A program made the position numbers and the translations under genes. Positions 50,925 to 63,966 of a stretch of DNA of 64,000 nt are shown piece by piece. The stretch comes from Myoxocephalus aenaeus (taxonomy: Eukaryota > Chordata > Actinopteri > Perciformes > Cottidae): NCBI GenBank assembly GCA_038501785.1, contig JBAMJR010000189.1, positions 6,225,001-6,289,000 on the forward strand. Reading direction: 5' to 3'. The notes beneath the pieces were generated by a model. It made no database searches. It was not told where the DNA came from and saw nothing but the letters and a program-made list of their open reading frames with translations. How positions within the stretch are numbered: the stretch's first letter is position 1; each line of letters begins with the position of its first letter.

Positions 50925-52284
50925 TCTATTTCTTCCGTACGTTTTTCAAACCTCTTCTCCTCCTTCATATATTAAGCTATTTAAACCATTCAAATATTAA
51001 AATATTCAGCTCATTAAGGAGACGATGGCAATGACCATTTCATATTTCTGACTTTTCAAATTTTTGAATTATTAAGCTTTTTATGAAAATTCAAATGAAT
51101 GGCAGCGGATGGGGGAAATCTTCAAATCCTCTTCAACTTCAAACGCTTACAGGTTCTGCATACGTTCAGCTAAATACACCATTTAAACTTTCAAATGTTG
51201 ACAAAACCTTCAGCTATTATTCTGCAATTTCAAATTTTTTCATATTTTTTCAAATATTCAAATTATTAAGCTTTTTCTGAAAAAAAAAATGAATGGATTC
51301 CAATGAAGAAAGTCTTCAAAGCCGCTTAAACTTCTCCAACTTCAAAAGCTAAAGGGTTCGCCATGCTTTCAGGTAGAGACACCATTTAAACTTTCAAATG
51401 TTGACAAAACCTTCAGCTGTTACCGTATGACTCAGCTTTTTGATATCTGTAATAGTCTTTTAACTGTCAGCGTTTATGTTTTATGTTTTTTTCAGACCAT
51501 TTCTGTGTTTAACATGAGTGTGTATTGCGCTGCTTAGAGTGCGTGATGTCACAGCTTGAGTGAACAGAGCCTTCCAGATTTGGTCACAAACGTATTTGCT
51601 TTTTGCCATCTACTCCACAATACTAACTTTTTGGGCATAATTTATACATCAAAACGTAGGAAATCTTGTCGTGCTTCGTAAAATTGGGTCGATTTGAATC
51701 CAACAGATTCAGACGTGTTTATAAAAGACTATAAGTGAGAGGTGGTCCTCCTTCTTCCTCCACTTACCGCCATGTTAAATCTCTCTCAGAAATGTATCCC
51801 CCCTGACGGTCTCACATGATTTTGAAACTGCAACTACAGACACATTGTGGGTCTGTAGGTTACACAAACAACATTGACGCGTTCACAAAAGTCTTATCTC
51901 TCAGAAAATATAATTATTTTGCCATGTTGCCTTTGAAGTTCTTGAGATATTAAGCTTTTTCTGAAAAAAAATAATGCATTGAAGCCTATGGAGGTCATCT
52001 TCAAAGCAAAAACTCAGTCTCACTCATGACACAGGTGCTTCAAGTTAACTAATCAGTGCAGCTTCACACTCATTCTTGTTTTAACGACCTTGTGGGGACA
52101 CACACAGGCTGTTGGTGGAGGAAGTGAATGATTGCTAGCATGAGCTTTGTGTTGGACTAAGATCACTTGTGTGTCTATGTGCGCGTGAACGGCCGCTCGT
52201 GCGCACGTAAACGGCCGCGTGCTATTTCGCGTGCGCGCGCGTGAACGGCCGCGCGCGTGCACGTGGTAATACGGTCTCATGCAC

Positions 52285-52315
<31 letters not shown>

Positions 52316-52971
52316 GAGTTGCTGATTCTTTAGAGATCAAGGACAATAGGGGCTGGTATACATATCAAGGTCATATGAGCTGTAGAACACCTGAAGAAGC
52401 CCTAGGGTTCATTCAGCTACAGACACTTTTTAAATGTTCAAATGTTGACAAAATCTTCAGCTATTATTCTATAATTTCTTATTTTTCATATTCAGCTATC
52501 TTTTCAAATATTTAAGCTTTAAACTTCAGCTTTTAGCATTTTCCATCTCTTCTCCTTCTTCATATATTCAGCTACAGAAACCGCTCAGCTATTAAAATGT
52601 CCAGCTCCTTAGGACACAATGGCAATGACCTTTTCATGTTTCTGACTTTTCCAATTTTTGAATTATTAATCTTTTCATGAAAATTTAAATGAACGGATCC
52701 GATGGAGGAAATTTAAAAATCCTCTTCAACTTCTAAAGCGTACAGGTTCTGCATACGTTCAGCTACAGACACCTTTTAAACATTCAAATGTTGACAAAAA
52801 ATTCAGCTATTATTCTATAATTTCATATTTTTTATATTCAGCTATTTTCTGCTATTTTCTGCTAAATTCAACTATATTCCGCTATTTTCAGCTATCCTTT
52901 CAAATATTTCAGCTTTAAGCTTCAGCTTTTAGCATTCCAACGCATTTTCAGCAGGAAATGCAATTTCTAGT

Positions 52972-53242
52972 TAGTTGGAATGCTTCAGCAGTCCAACTAT
53001 TGTTATCCTCTTCTTTATTCAACTTATTAGTTGGAATGCTTCAGCAGTCCAACTATTGTTATCCTCTTCTTTATTCAACTTATTATTAGTTGGAATGCTT
53101 CAGCAGTCCAACTATTGTTATCCTATTCTTTATTAGTTGGAATGCTTCAGCAGTCCAACTATTGTTATCCTATTCTTTATTAGTTGGAATGCTTCAGCAG
53201 TCCAACTATTGTTATCCTCTTCTTTATTCAACTTATTATTAT
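52972..53242. repeat. AGTTGGAATGC spacer repeats, five copies
   Basis: Copies start at about 52973, 53029, 53088, 53135 and 53182. They fill the junction between array units 1 and 2. Confidence 0.92.
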
Positions 53243-54594
53243 TCTATTTCTTCCGTACGTTTTTCAAACCTCTTCTCCTCCTTCATATATTAAGCTATTT
53301 AAACCATTCAAATATTAAAATATTCAGCTCATTAAGGAGACGATGGCTATGACCTTTCATATTTCTGACTTTTCAAATTTTTGAATTATTAAGCTTTTTA
53401 TGAAAATTCAAATGAATGGCAGCGGATGGGGGAAATCTTCAAATCCTCTTCAACTTCAAACGCTTACAGGTTCTGCATACGTTCAGCTAAATACACCATT
53501 TAAACTTTCAAATGTTGACAAAACCTTCAGCTATTATTCTGCAATTTCAAATTTTTTGATATTTTTTCAAATATTCAAATTATTAAGCTTTTTCTGAAAA
53601 AAAAAATGAATGGATTCCAATGAAGAAAGTCTTCAAAGCCGCTTAAACTTCTCCAACTTCAAAAGCTAAAGGGTTCGCCATGCTTTCAGGTAGAGACACC
53701 ATTTAAACTTTCAAATGTTGACAAAACCTTCAGCTGTTACCGTATGACTCAGCTTTTTGATATCTGTAATAGTCTTTTAACTGTCAGCGTTTATGTTTTA
53801 TGTTTTTTTCAGACCTTTTCTGAATTTAACATGGGTGTGTATTGCGTAGCTTAGAGTGCGTGATGTCACAGCCAGAGGGGCAGAGAAAAAATATTTAAGC
53901 TTTAAAAAGTATTTGCTTTTTGCCATCTACTCCACAATACTAACTTTTTGGGCATAATTTATACATCAAAACGTAGGAAATCTTGTCGTGCTTCGTAAAA
54001 TTGGGTCGATTTGAATCCAACAGATTCAGACGTGTTTAAATCAGACTATAAGTGAGAGGGAGTCACCCTCCTTCCTCCATTCCCTCCAATGTTATATCTC
54101 TCTAAAAAATGGCTCGCCCCTGACGGTCTCACCTGATTTGGAAACTGCAACTAGAGACACATTGTGGGTTTTTAGGTTACACAAACAACATTGACGCGTT
54201 CGCAAAAGTCTTATCTCTCAGAAAATATAATTATTTTGGCATGTTGCCTTTGACGTTCTTGAGATATTAAGCTTTTTCTGAAAACAAATAATGCATTGAA
54301 GCCTATGGAGGTCATCTTCAAAGCAGTCTCACTCATGACACAGGTGCTTCAAGTTAACTAATCAGTGCAGCTTCACACTCATTCTTGTTTTAACGACCTT
54401 GTGGGGACACACACACAGGCTGTTGGTGGAGGAAGTGAATGATTGCTAGCATGAGCTTTGTGTTGGACTAAGATCACTTGTGTGTCTATGTGCGCGTGAA
54501 CGGCCGCTCGTGCGCACGTAAACGGCCGCGTGCTATTTCGCGTGCGCGCGCGTGAACGGCCGCGCGCGTGCACGTGGTAATACAGTCTCATGCA

Positions 54595-54627
<33 letters not shown>

Positions 54628-56641
54628 GAGTTGCTGATTCTTTAGAGATCAAGGACAATAGGGGCTGGTATACATATCAAGGTCATATGAGCTGTAGAAC
54701 ACCTGAAGAAGCCCTAGGGTTTATTCAGCTACAGACACTTTTTAAATGTTCAAATGTTGACAAAACCTTCAGCTATTATTCTATAATTTCTTATTTTTTA
54801 TATTCAGCTATCTTTTCAAATATTTAAGCTTTAAGCTTCAGCTTTTAGCATTTTCCATCTCTTCTCCTTCTTCATATATTCAGCTACAGAAACCGCTCAG
54901 CTATTAAAATGTCCAGCTCCTTAGGACACAATGGCAATGACCTTTTCATGTTTCTGACTTTTCCAATTTTTGAATTATTAATCTTTTCATGAAAATTTAA
55001 ATGAACGGATCCGATGGAGGAAATTTAAAAATCCTCTTCAACTTCTAAAGCGTACAGGTTCTGCATACGTTCAGCTACAGACACCTTTTAAACATTCAAA
55101 TGTTGACAACAAATTCAGCTATTATTCTATAATTTCATATTTTTTATATTCAGCTATTTTCTGCTAAATTCAACTATATTCCGCTATTTTCAGCTATCCT
55201 TTCAAATATTTCAGCTTTAAGCTTCAGCTTTTAGCATTCCAACGCATTTTCAGCAGGAAATGCAATTTCTAGTTCAACTTCTTCTTCTATTTCTTCCGTA
55301 CGTATTTTGAATATCATCTCCTCCTTCATATATTAAGCTATAGAAACCATTCAAATATTAAAATATTCAGCTCATTAAGGAGACGATGGCTAAGACTTTT
55401 CATATTTCTGACTTTTCAAATTTCTGAATTATTAAGCTTTTTATGAAAATTAAAATGAATGGCCGCGGATGGGGGAAATCTTCAAATCGTCTTCAACTTC
55501 AAACGCGTACAGGTTCTGCATACGTTCAGCTAAATACACCATTTAAACTTTCAAATGTTGACAAAACCTTCAGCTATTATTCTGCAATTTCATATTTTTA
55601 ATATTTTTTCAAATATTCAAATTATTAAGCTTTTTCTGAAAAAAATAATGAATGGAATCCTATGAAGGAAGTCTTCAAATCCGCTTAAACTTCTTCAACT
55701 TCAAAAGTTAAAGGGTTCGCCATACTTTCAGGTAGAGACACCATTTCACCTTTAAAATGTTGACAAAACCTTCAGCTGTTACCGTATGACTCAGCTTTTT
55801 GATATCTGTAATAGTCTTTTAACTGTCGGCGTTTTTGTTTTATGTTTTTTCAGACCTTTTCTGAGTTTAACATGTGTGTGTATTGCGCTGCTTAGAGTGA
55901 GTGATGTCACAACCAGAGGGGACAGAGAAAAATATTTAAGCTTTAAAAAGTATTTGCTTTTTGCCATCTACTCCACAATACTAACTTTTGGGGCATAATT
56001 TATACATCAAAACGTAGGAAATCTTGTCGTGCTTCGTAAAATTGGGTCGATTTGAATCCAACAGATTCAGACGTGTTTATAAAAGACTATAAGTGAGAGG
56101 TGGTCCTCCTTCTTCCTCCACTTACCGCCATGTTAAATCTCTCTCAGAAATGTATCCCCCCTGACGGTCTCACATGATTTTGAAACTGCAACTACAGACA
56201 CATTGTGGGTCTGTAGGTTACACAAACAACATTGACGCGTTCACAAAAGTCTTATCTCTCAGAAAATATAATTATTTTGGCATGTTGCCTTTGAAGTTCT
56301 TGAGATATTAAGCTTTTTCTGAAAAAAAATAATGCATTGAAGCCTATGGAGGTCATCTTCAAAGCAAAAACTCAGTCTCACTCATGACACAGGTGCTTCA
56401 AGTTAACTAATCAGTGCAGCTTCACACTCATTCTTGTTTTAACGACCTTGTGGGGACACACACAGGCTGTTGGTGGAGGAAGTGAATGATTGCTAGCATG
56501 AGCTTTGTGTTGGACTAAGATCACTTGTGTGTCTATGTGCGCGTGAACGGCCGCTCGTGCGCACGTAAACGGCCGCGTGCTATTTCGCGTGCGCGCGCGT
56601 GAACGGCCGCGCGCGTGCACGTGTTTATACGGTCTCATGCA

Positions 56642-56674
<33 letters not shown>

Positions 56675-57332
56675 AGGAGTTGCTGATTCTTTAGAGATCA
56701 AGGACAATAGGGGCTGGTATACATATCAAGGTCATATGAGCTGTAGAACACCTGAAGAAGCCCTAGGGTTCATTCAGCTACAGACACTTTTTAAATGTTC
56801 AAATATTGACAAAATCTTCAGCTATTATTCTATAATTTCTTATTTTTTATATTCAGCTATCTTTTCAAATATTTAAGCTTTAAGCTTCAGCTTTTAGCAT
56901 TTTCCATCTCTTCTCCTTCTTCATATATTCAGCTACAGAAACCGCTCAGCTCTTAAAATGTTCAGCTCCTTAGGACACAATGGCAATGACCTTTTCATGT
57001 TTCTGACTTTTCCAATTTTTGAATTATTAATCTTTTCATGAAAATTTAAATGAACGGATCCGATGGAGGAAATTTAAAAATCCTCTTCAACTTCTAAAGC
57101 GTACAGGTTCTGCATACGTTCAGCTACAGACACCTTTTAAACATTCAAATGTTGACAAAAAATTCAGCTATTATTCTATAATTTCATATTTTTTATATTC
57201 AGCTATTTTCTGCTATTTTCTGCTAAATTCAACTATATTCCGCTATTTTCAGCTATCCTTTCAAATATTTCAGCTTTAAGCTTCAGCTTTTAGCATTCCA
57301 ACGCATTTTCAGCAGGAAATGCAATTTCTAGT

Positions 57333-57406
57333 TATTAGTTGGAATGCTTCAGCAGTCCAACTATTGTTATCCTCTTCTTTATTCAACTTCTTCTTCTTCA
57401 TCTTAT
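57333..57406. repeat. AGTTGGAATGC spacer repeat, one copy
   Basis: Single copy between array units 3 and 4. Units 2/3 and 4/5 are joined by only 10-12 bp. Confidence 0.9.
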
Positions 57407-58761
57407 TCTATTTCTTCCGTACGTATTTTGAATATCATCTCCTCCTTCATATATTAACCTATTTAAACCATTCAAATATTAAAATATTCAGCTCATTAAG
57501 GAGACGATGGCTATGACTTTTCATATTTCTGACTTTTCAAATTTTCAAATTATTAAGCTTTTTATGAAAATTAAAATGAATGGCCGCGGATGGGGGAAAT
57601 CTTCAAATCCTCTTCAACTTCAAACGCTTACAGGTTCTGCATACGTTCAGCTAAATACACCATTTAAACTTTCAAATGTTGACAAAACCTTCAGCTATTA
57701 TTCTGCAATTTCATATTTTTGATATTTTTTCAAATATTCAAATTATTAAGCTTTCTATGAAAATAAAAATGAATGGAATCCTATGAAGAAAGTCTTTAAA
57801 TCCGCTTCAACTTCTTCAACTTCAAAAGCTAAAGGGTTCGCCATACTTTCAGGTAGAGACACCATTTCACCTTTAAAATGTTGACAAAACCTTCAGCTGT
57901 TACCGTATGACTCAGCTTTTTGATATCTGTAATAGTCTTTTAACTGTCAGCGTTTATGTTTTATGCTTTTTTCCAACCTTTTCTAAGTTTAACATGGGTG
58001 TGTATTGCGCTGCTTAGAGTGCGTGATGTCACAGCTTGAGTGAACAGAGCCTTCCAGATTTGGTCACAAACGTATTTGCTTTTTGCCATCTACTCCACAA
58101 TACTAACTTTTTGGGCATAATTTATACATCAAAACGTAGGAAATCTTGTCTGTCTTCGTAAAATTGGGTCGATTTGAATCCAACAGATTCAGACGTGTTT
58201 AAATCAGACTATAAGTGAGAGGTGGTCCTCCTCCTTCCTCCATTCACCGCCATGTTAAATCTTTCTCAGAAATGTATCCCCCCTGACGGTCTCACCTGAT
58301 TTCGAAACTGCAACTACAGACACATTGTGGGTCTGTAGTTTACACAAACAACATCGACGCGTTCGCAAAAGTCTTATCTCTCAGAAAATATAATTATTTT
58401 GGCATGTTGCCTTTGAAGTTCTTGAGATATTAAGCTTTTTATGGAAACAAATAATGCATTGAAGCCTATGGAGGTCATCTTCAAAGCAAAAACGCAGTCT
58501 CACTCATGACACAGGTGCTTCAAGTTAACTAATCAGCAGCTTCACACTCATTCTTGTTTTAACGACCTTGTGGGGACACACACACAGGCTGTTGGTGGAG
58601 GAAGTGAATGATTGCTAGCATGAGCTTTGTGTTGGACTAAGATCACTTGTGTGTCTGTGCGCGTGAACGGCCGCTCTTGCGCACGTAAACGGCCGCGTGC
58701 TATTTCGCGTGCGCGCGCGTGAACGGCCGCGCGCGTGCACGTGGTAATACGGTCTCATGCA

Positions 58762-58798
<37 letters not shown>

Positions 58799-60811
58799 GA
58801 GTTGCTGATTCTTTAGAGATCAAGGACAATAGGGGCTGGTATACATATCAAGGTCATATGAGCTGTAGAACACCTGAAGAAGCCCTAGGGTTCATTCAGC
58901 TACAGACACTTTTTAAATGTTCAAATGTTGACAAAATCTTCAGCTATTATTCTATAATTTCTTATTTTTTATATTCAGCTATCTTTTCAAATATTTAAGC
59001 TTTAAGCTTCAGCTTTTAGCATTTTCCATCTCTTCTCCTTCTTATATATTCAGCTACAGAAACCGCTCAGCTATTAAAATGTTCAGCTCCTTAGGACACA
59101 ATGGCAATGACCTTTTCATGTTTCTGACTTTTCCAATTTTTGAATTATTAATCTTTTCATGAAAATTTAAATGAACGGATCCGATGGAGGAAATTTAAAA
59201 ATCCTCTTCAACTTCTAAAGCGTACAGGTTCTGCATACGTTCAGCTACAGACACCTTTTAAACATTCAAATGTTGACAAAAAATTCAGCTATTATTCTAT
59301 AATTTCATATTTTTTATATTCAGCTATTTTCTGCTATTTTCTGCTAAATTCAACTATATTCTGCTATTTTCAGCTATCCTTTCAAATATTTCAGCTTTAA
59401 GCTTCAGCTTTTAGCATTCCAACGCATTTTCAGCAGGAAATGCAATTTCTAGTTATTATTATTCTATTTCTTCCGTACGTTTTTCAAACCTCTTCTCCTC
59501 CTTCATATATTAAGCTATTTAAACCATTCAAATATTAAAATATTCAGCTCATTAAGGAGACGATGGCAATGACCATTTCATATTTCTGACTTTTCAAATT
59601 TTTGAATTATTAAGCTTTTTATGAAAATTCAAATGAATGGCAGCGGATGGGGGAAATCTTCAAATCCTCTTCAACTTCAAACGCTTACAGGTTCTGCATA
59701 CGTTCAGCTAAATACACCATTTAAACTTTCAAATGTTGACAAAACCTTCAGCTATTATTCTGCAATTTCATATTTTTGATATTTTTTCAAATATTCAAAT
59801 TATTAAGCTTTTTCTGAAAAAAAAAATGAATGGATTCCAATGAAGAAAGTCTTCAAAGCCGCTTAAACTTCTTCAACTTCAAAAGCTAAAGGGTTCGCCA
59901 TGCTTTCAGGTAGAGACACCATTTAAACTTTTAAATGTTGACAAAACCTTCAACTGTTACCGTATGACTCAGCTTTTTGATATCTGTAATAGTCTCTTAA
60001 CTGTCAGCGTTTTTGTTTTATGTTTTTTCCCAACCTTTTCAGAGTTTACAATGGGTGTGTATTGCGCTGCTTAGAGTGCGTGATGTCACAGCTTGAGTGA
60101 ACAGAGCCTTCCAGATTTGGTCACAAACGTATTTGCTTTTTGCCATCTACTCCACAATACTAACTTTTTGGGCATAATTTATACATCAAAACGTAGGAAA
60201 TCTTGTCGTGCTTCGTAAAATTGGGTCGATTTGAATCCAACAGATTCAGACGTGTTTAAATCAGACTATAAGTGAGAGGTGGTCCTCCTTCTTCCTCCAT
60301 ACACCGCCATGTTAAATCTCTCTCAGAAATGTATCCCCCCTGACGGTCTCACCTGATTTCGAAACTGCAACTACAGACACATTGTGGGTCTGTAGGTTAC
60401 ACAAACAACATTGACGCGTTCGCAAAAGTCTTATCTCTCAGAAAATATAATTATTTTGGCATGTTGCCTTTGAAGTTCTTGAGATATTAAGCTTTTTATG
60501 GAAACAAATAATGCATTGAAGCCTATGGAGGTCATCTTCAAAGCAGTCTCGCTCTTGACACAGGTGCTTCAAGTTAGCTAATCAGTGCAGCTTCACACTC
60601 ATTCTTGTTTTAACGACCTTGTGGGGACACACACAGGCTGTTGGTGGAGGAAGTGAATGATTGCTAGCATGAGCTTTGTGTTGGACTAAGATCACTTGTG
60701 TGTCTATGTGCGCGTGAACGGCCGCTCGTGCGCACGTAAACGGCCGCGTGCTATTTCGCGTGCGCGCGCGTGAACGGCCGCGCGCGTGCACGTGGTTATA
60801 CGGTCTCATGC

Positions 60812-60851
<40 letters not shown>

Positions 60852-62193
60852 GAGTTGCTGATTCTTTAGAGATCAAGGACAATAGGGGCTGGTATACATA
60901 TCAAGGTCATATGAGCTGTAGAACACCTGAAGAAGCCCTAGGGTTCATTCAGCTACAGACACTTTTTAAATGTTCAAATGTTGACAAAATCTTCAGCTAT
61001 TATTCTATAATTTCTTATTTTTTATATTCAGCTATCTTTTCAAATATTTAAGCTTTAAGCTTCAGCTTTTAGCATTTTCCATCTCTTCTCCTTCTTCATA
61101 TATTCAGCTACAGAAACCGCTCAGCTATTAAAATGTTCAGCTCCTTAGGACACAATGGCAATGACCTTTTCATGTTTCTGACTTTTCCAATTTTTTAATT
61201 ATTAATCTTTTCATGAAAATTTAAATGAACGGATCCGATGGAGGAAATTTAAAAATCCTCTTCAACTTCTAAAGCGTACAGGTTCTGCATACGTTCAGCT
61301 ACAGACACCTTTTAAACATTCAAATGTTGACAAAGAATTCAGCTATTATTCTATAATTTCATATTTTTTATATTCAGCTATTTTCTGCTATTTTCTGCTA
61401 AATTCAACTATATTCTGCTATTTTCAGCTATCCTTTCAAATATTTCAGCTTTAAGCTTCAGCTTTTAGCATTCCAACGCATTTTCAGCAGGAAATGCAAT
61501 TTCTAGTTGTAACATGTATTCTTACCAGAAGCAGCTCAAAACCATATAATTTACAGTTTTTAAATAAAGTAATAACATTAATATTGAGTTAATTGAATTA
61601 AGTTCAGACTATTGGTTCGGCCCTCCACAACGGTCCAAATTTCTCATGTAGCCCCTTGGGAAAATGAATTGCCCACCCCTGCCCTATTGGTTTTCTACGC
61701 GATGCACCTGCAGATGACACAAATCAACCGTTACAAATCACGTCACTCTCCAGCAAGGACAGCAGATAGGCAACTAGTTATCATGTCTTCCGCTCCATGA
61801 AACGCATGTTAATGCTCAGTAGTACACATATGGTACTTTAATGTATTTGCATTGTAATAAAATGTGATCATTTTCAATGGGCATATATGCAGCTGAAACG
61901 GGTAGCCTAGTGCATTCCACATTTTTCAACATAACATTTTAAAACATTATAGTCATTATGGCCTTTAGAAAAATGATTGTTTTGGGGGAGGTGGGGTAGT
62001 GCACTATAGGCCCCTGAGACACGGCTTAAGAGTTTGTCCTTAATGGAGAAAAAAAAATCCCCTTACATTACTTTTACTTTTATACTTTTAAGTAGTTGAT
62101 ACTTCAACTTTTACAGAAGTATTTTTAAACCCTAGTATCTATACTTCTACTTGAGTAATGAATGTGAATACTTTTGACACCTCTGGTCAAGAG

Positions 62194-63661
62194 GTCGATC
62201 CTAACTCAGTCGATCGCTTTGGCTCAGTCTCTAGACGACGGTCCAGAGGGTTAGAACTCTGGTGTCGCTCAGAACCACATCCAAGAAACGTGATTAGGAA
62301 AACTAAATAATCTAAAGCTGTATCCTGAGCTCAGTTCACAGCTGGATGAGCGTCTCACATTGAGGGCGGTGGTACAGGTGTGTGGTGGGAGGAAATCATG
62401 TATAACATAACAATAAAATACATTTGTAACAAAGTCCTGTTACTTCCCTGATACAAGGAAGCCTAGTATCGATCTTTTATTTAATCAATTCTAAACTTTT
62501 TGGTCCTCGAACAATAAAATCAATTGCTTTTTCAACCCACTAGATGGTGCTGTGTTGTTTTGTAGTGAGGTCAGCAGAGGTCCCGGATCAGCGTGATGGT
62601 AGGAAGTTGGTAAAAACAAACATGGAGACATCGGAGAAAGAAATTAGAAATGCGCCGTCCGTGTTTAAATCAGACGTCTTGACTTCCTGTCACTCGTAGC
62701 GGTGCTGCTTGCACAGCTGTTACACGAAACACGGGACAACATGCGCGACACGGCGCTGGAAAAAAAGCATCAAACTGGCAACGGGTCCTCTAGCAGCGCT
62801 GGAAGCGGCCGTCATTTATACGCACTTCCTCGCGTGAAATCCACCGACCTGTGTGCGGCTACGGATACTATTATAAACCCAGACACAAGGGTGTTTGATG
62901 TTACAACGTTTTGGGGATTTCCACAACAAGTATAAAGCAGAAAGAGTGGTTATTTCCATGGTGAATGGCGGAAATAAAAACTGCTTGCACAGAGATAAGC
63001 CCTGCCCCCTCTCCGGTGCGTCCAGCGCGAATGAAGCGACTATGTACTGTAATGATGACGCAACTATGTAGACTGTAATACAGTTCAGTTTGTCAGGTGC
63101 AACATTTATGACGGTGTTGGTCAGTTTGTCTGCTTGACAATCACATTTTGCTGCAATAAAAATTATTGAAGTGAGATGAACAGACTGAAAACGGTATCTT
63201 CTTAGATACAATATGTTGACAAAGTTTTCCTTTGGGGAACATTTGCGGTTGAAAAAAGAGAATAAATCGCAATACTTAATATATCGCAATACTCAATATA
63301 TTGCAGTATTGTGATAGTATCGCAGTATCGAATCGGGACCCAAGTATCATGATAAAATCGAATCGTGGGACCTCTGGTGATTCCCACCCCTACTTGAGGT
63401 ATCGTTTGCAACTGTTTTTATTGTCACATGCGCGTGCTGGCAGACTGTGCCTCTGCTCTCTCCTCTCTCACCGCTCCAGCCCCACTGAGCTTTATATAGG
63501 GACAAGACACAAACGCCTGAACAGTTTCAGTTTAAGGCCAATTAGGCCTCATCCCGGCACCTGTTCCCTGAGCCACTCCTCCCCTCCCCCTCCGCAGCTG
63601 ATCATAACCACACCCCTGCCACCAAAACATTTAACACACATTGTTTACGTTACATATCTGC
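62194..63661. other. No gene seen; possible MITE end at 63240-63395
   Basis: 63240-63395 has repeated ATATCGCAATACT phrases and ends GTGATTCCCACCCCTA, a common fish hAT-like terminus; its partner was not found. An open stretch at 62702-62935 ends FWGFPQQV and has no recognised family. Confidence 0.4.
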
Positions 63662-63793
63662 AGCACTGATGAACTCGTCCTTAGAGTGGATTTGATTGAC
63701 AGGTCGCATCAGAACCCAGAGCTTCTGGAGCTGCTCGCTGTCGATCGCTCACATGCACATCCAGCCTCACAGCATCTGAAACAGCAGCTGGAG
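63662..63793 (+). CDS. Candidate exon of an unknown downstream gene
   Basis: Acceptor TATCTGCAG|, donor CTGGAG|GTAATG, phase 2 to 0. It encodes TDELVLRVDLIDRSHQNPEL then LELLAVDRSHAHPASQHLKQ, helical in character. Not recognised. Confidence 0.45.
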
Positions 63794-63966
63794 GTAATGC
63801 CTCCACGAAGCCGTGGGCCTACATCTCCTGCCGCGTATGGATATGATATGATGGCAGGTTATGAGCAGTCAATGGTTTGCATCATTTATTTTTGCTTCAA
63901 CTCGTGGTTATGAAGTAGATGTTGATTTGTCTCCATATTAGTCTCACAACACAGTTCTCTCTGCAG

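Larger units (their letters stand above)
50792..61507. repeat. Tandem array of five ~2.04-kb Helitron-like units
   Basis: Five units start TCTATTTCTTCCGTACG and end GGAAATGCAATTTCTAGT: 50925-52971, 53243-55273, 55286-57332, 57407-59453, 59463-61507. Lengths are 2,031-2,047 bp and the copies are near-identical. Every unit ends with the hairpin GCATTT-TCAGCAGG-AAATGC, then CTAGT|T, the CTRRT signature of Helitron 3' ends. No Rep/helicase gene is present, so they would be non-autonomous. Confidence 0.85.
50085..61683 (-). mobile_element. hAT element B, second copy, split by the array
   Basis: It is the reverse complement of the 40995 copy: the left part 50085-50785 matches 41830-41170 inverted, and the right part 61508-61683 matches 41165-40995 inverted, ending GAATTGCCCACCCCTG. 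The far terminus is missing at 50085, so the copy is truncated or rearranged. Confidence 0.85.
49874..62185. mobile_element. hAT element A, 12.3 kb with nested insertions, GTCAAGAG duplication
   Basis: It starts CAGAGGTGTCAAGTAACGAA and ends TACTTTTGACACCTCTG. Perfect 8-bp duplications (GTCAAGAG at 49866-49873 and 62186-62193) flank it. The element's own sequence is only about 200 bp on the left and at most 500 bp on the right; the rest is hAT B and its array. Confidence 0.9.

Noticed and set aside
52279..52515. Recurrent small frames starting MHFFFFFFF in each array unit
   Set aside because: They come from the poly-T block; the sequence after it changes little but shows no codon-like pattern.
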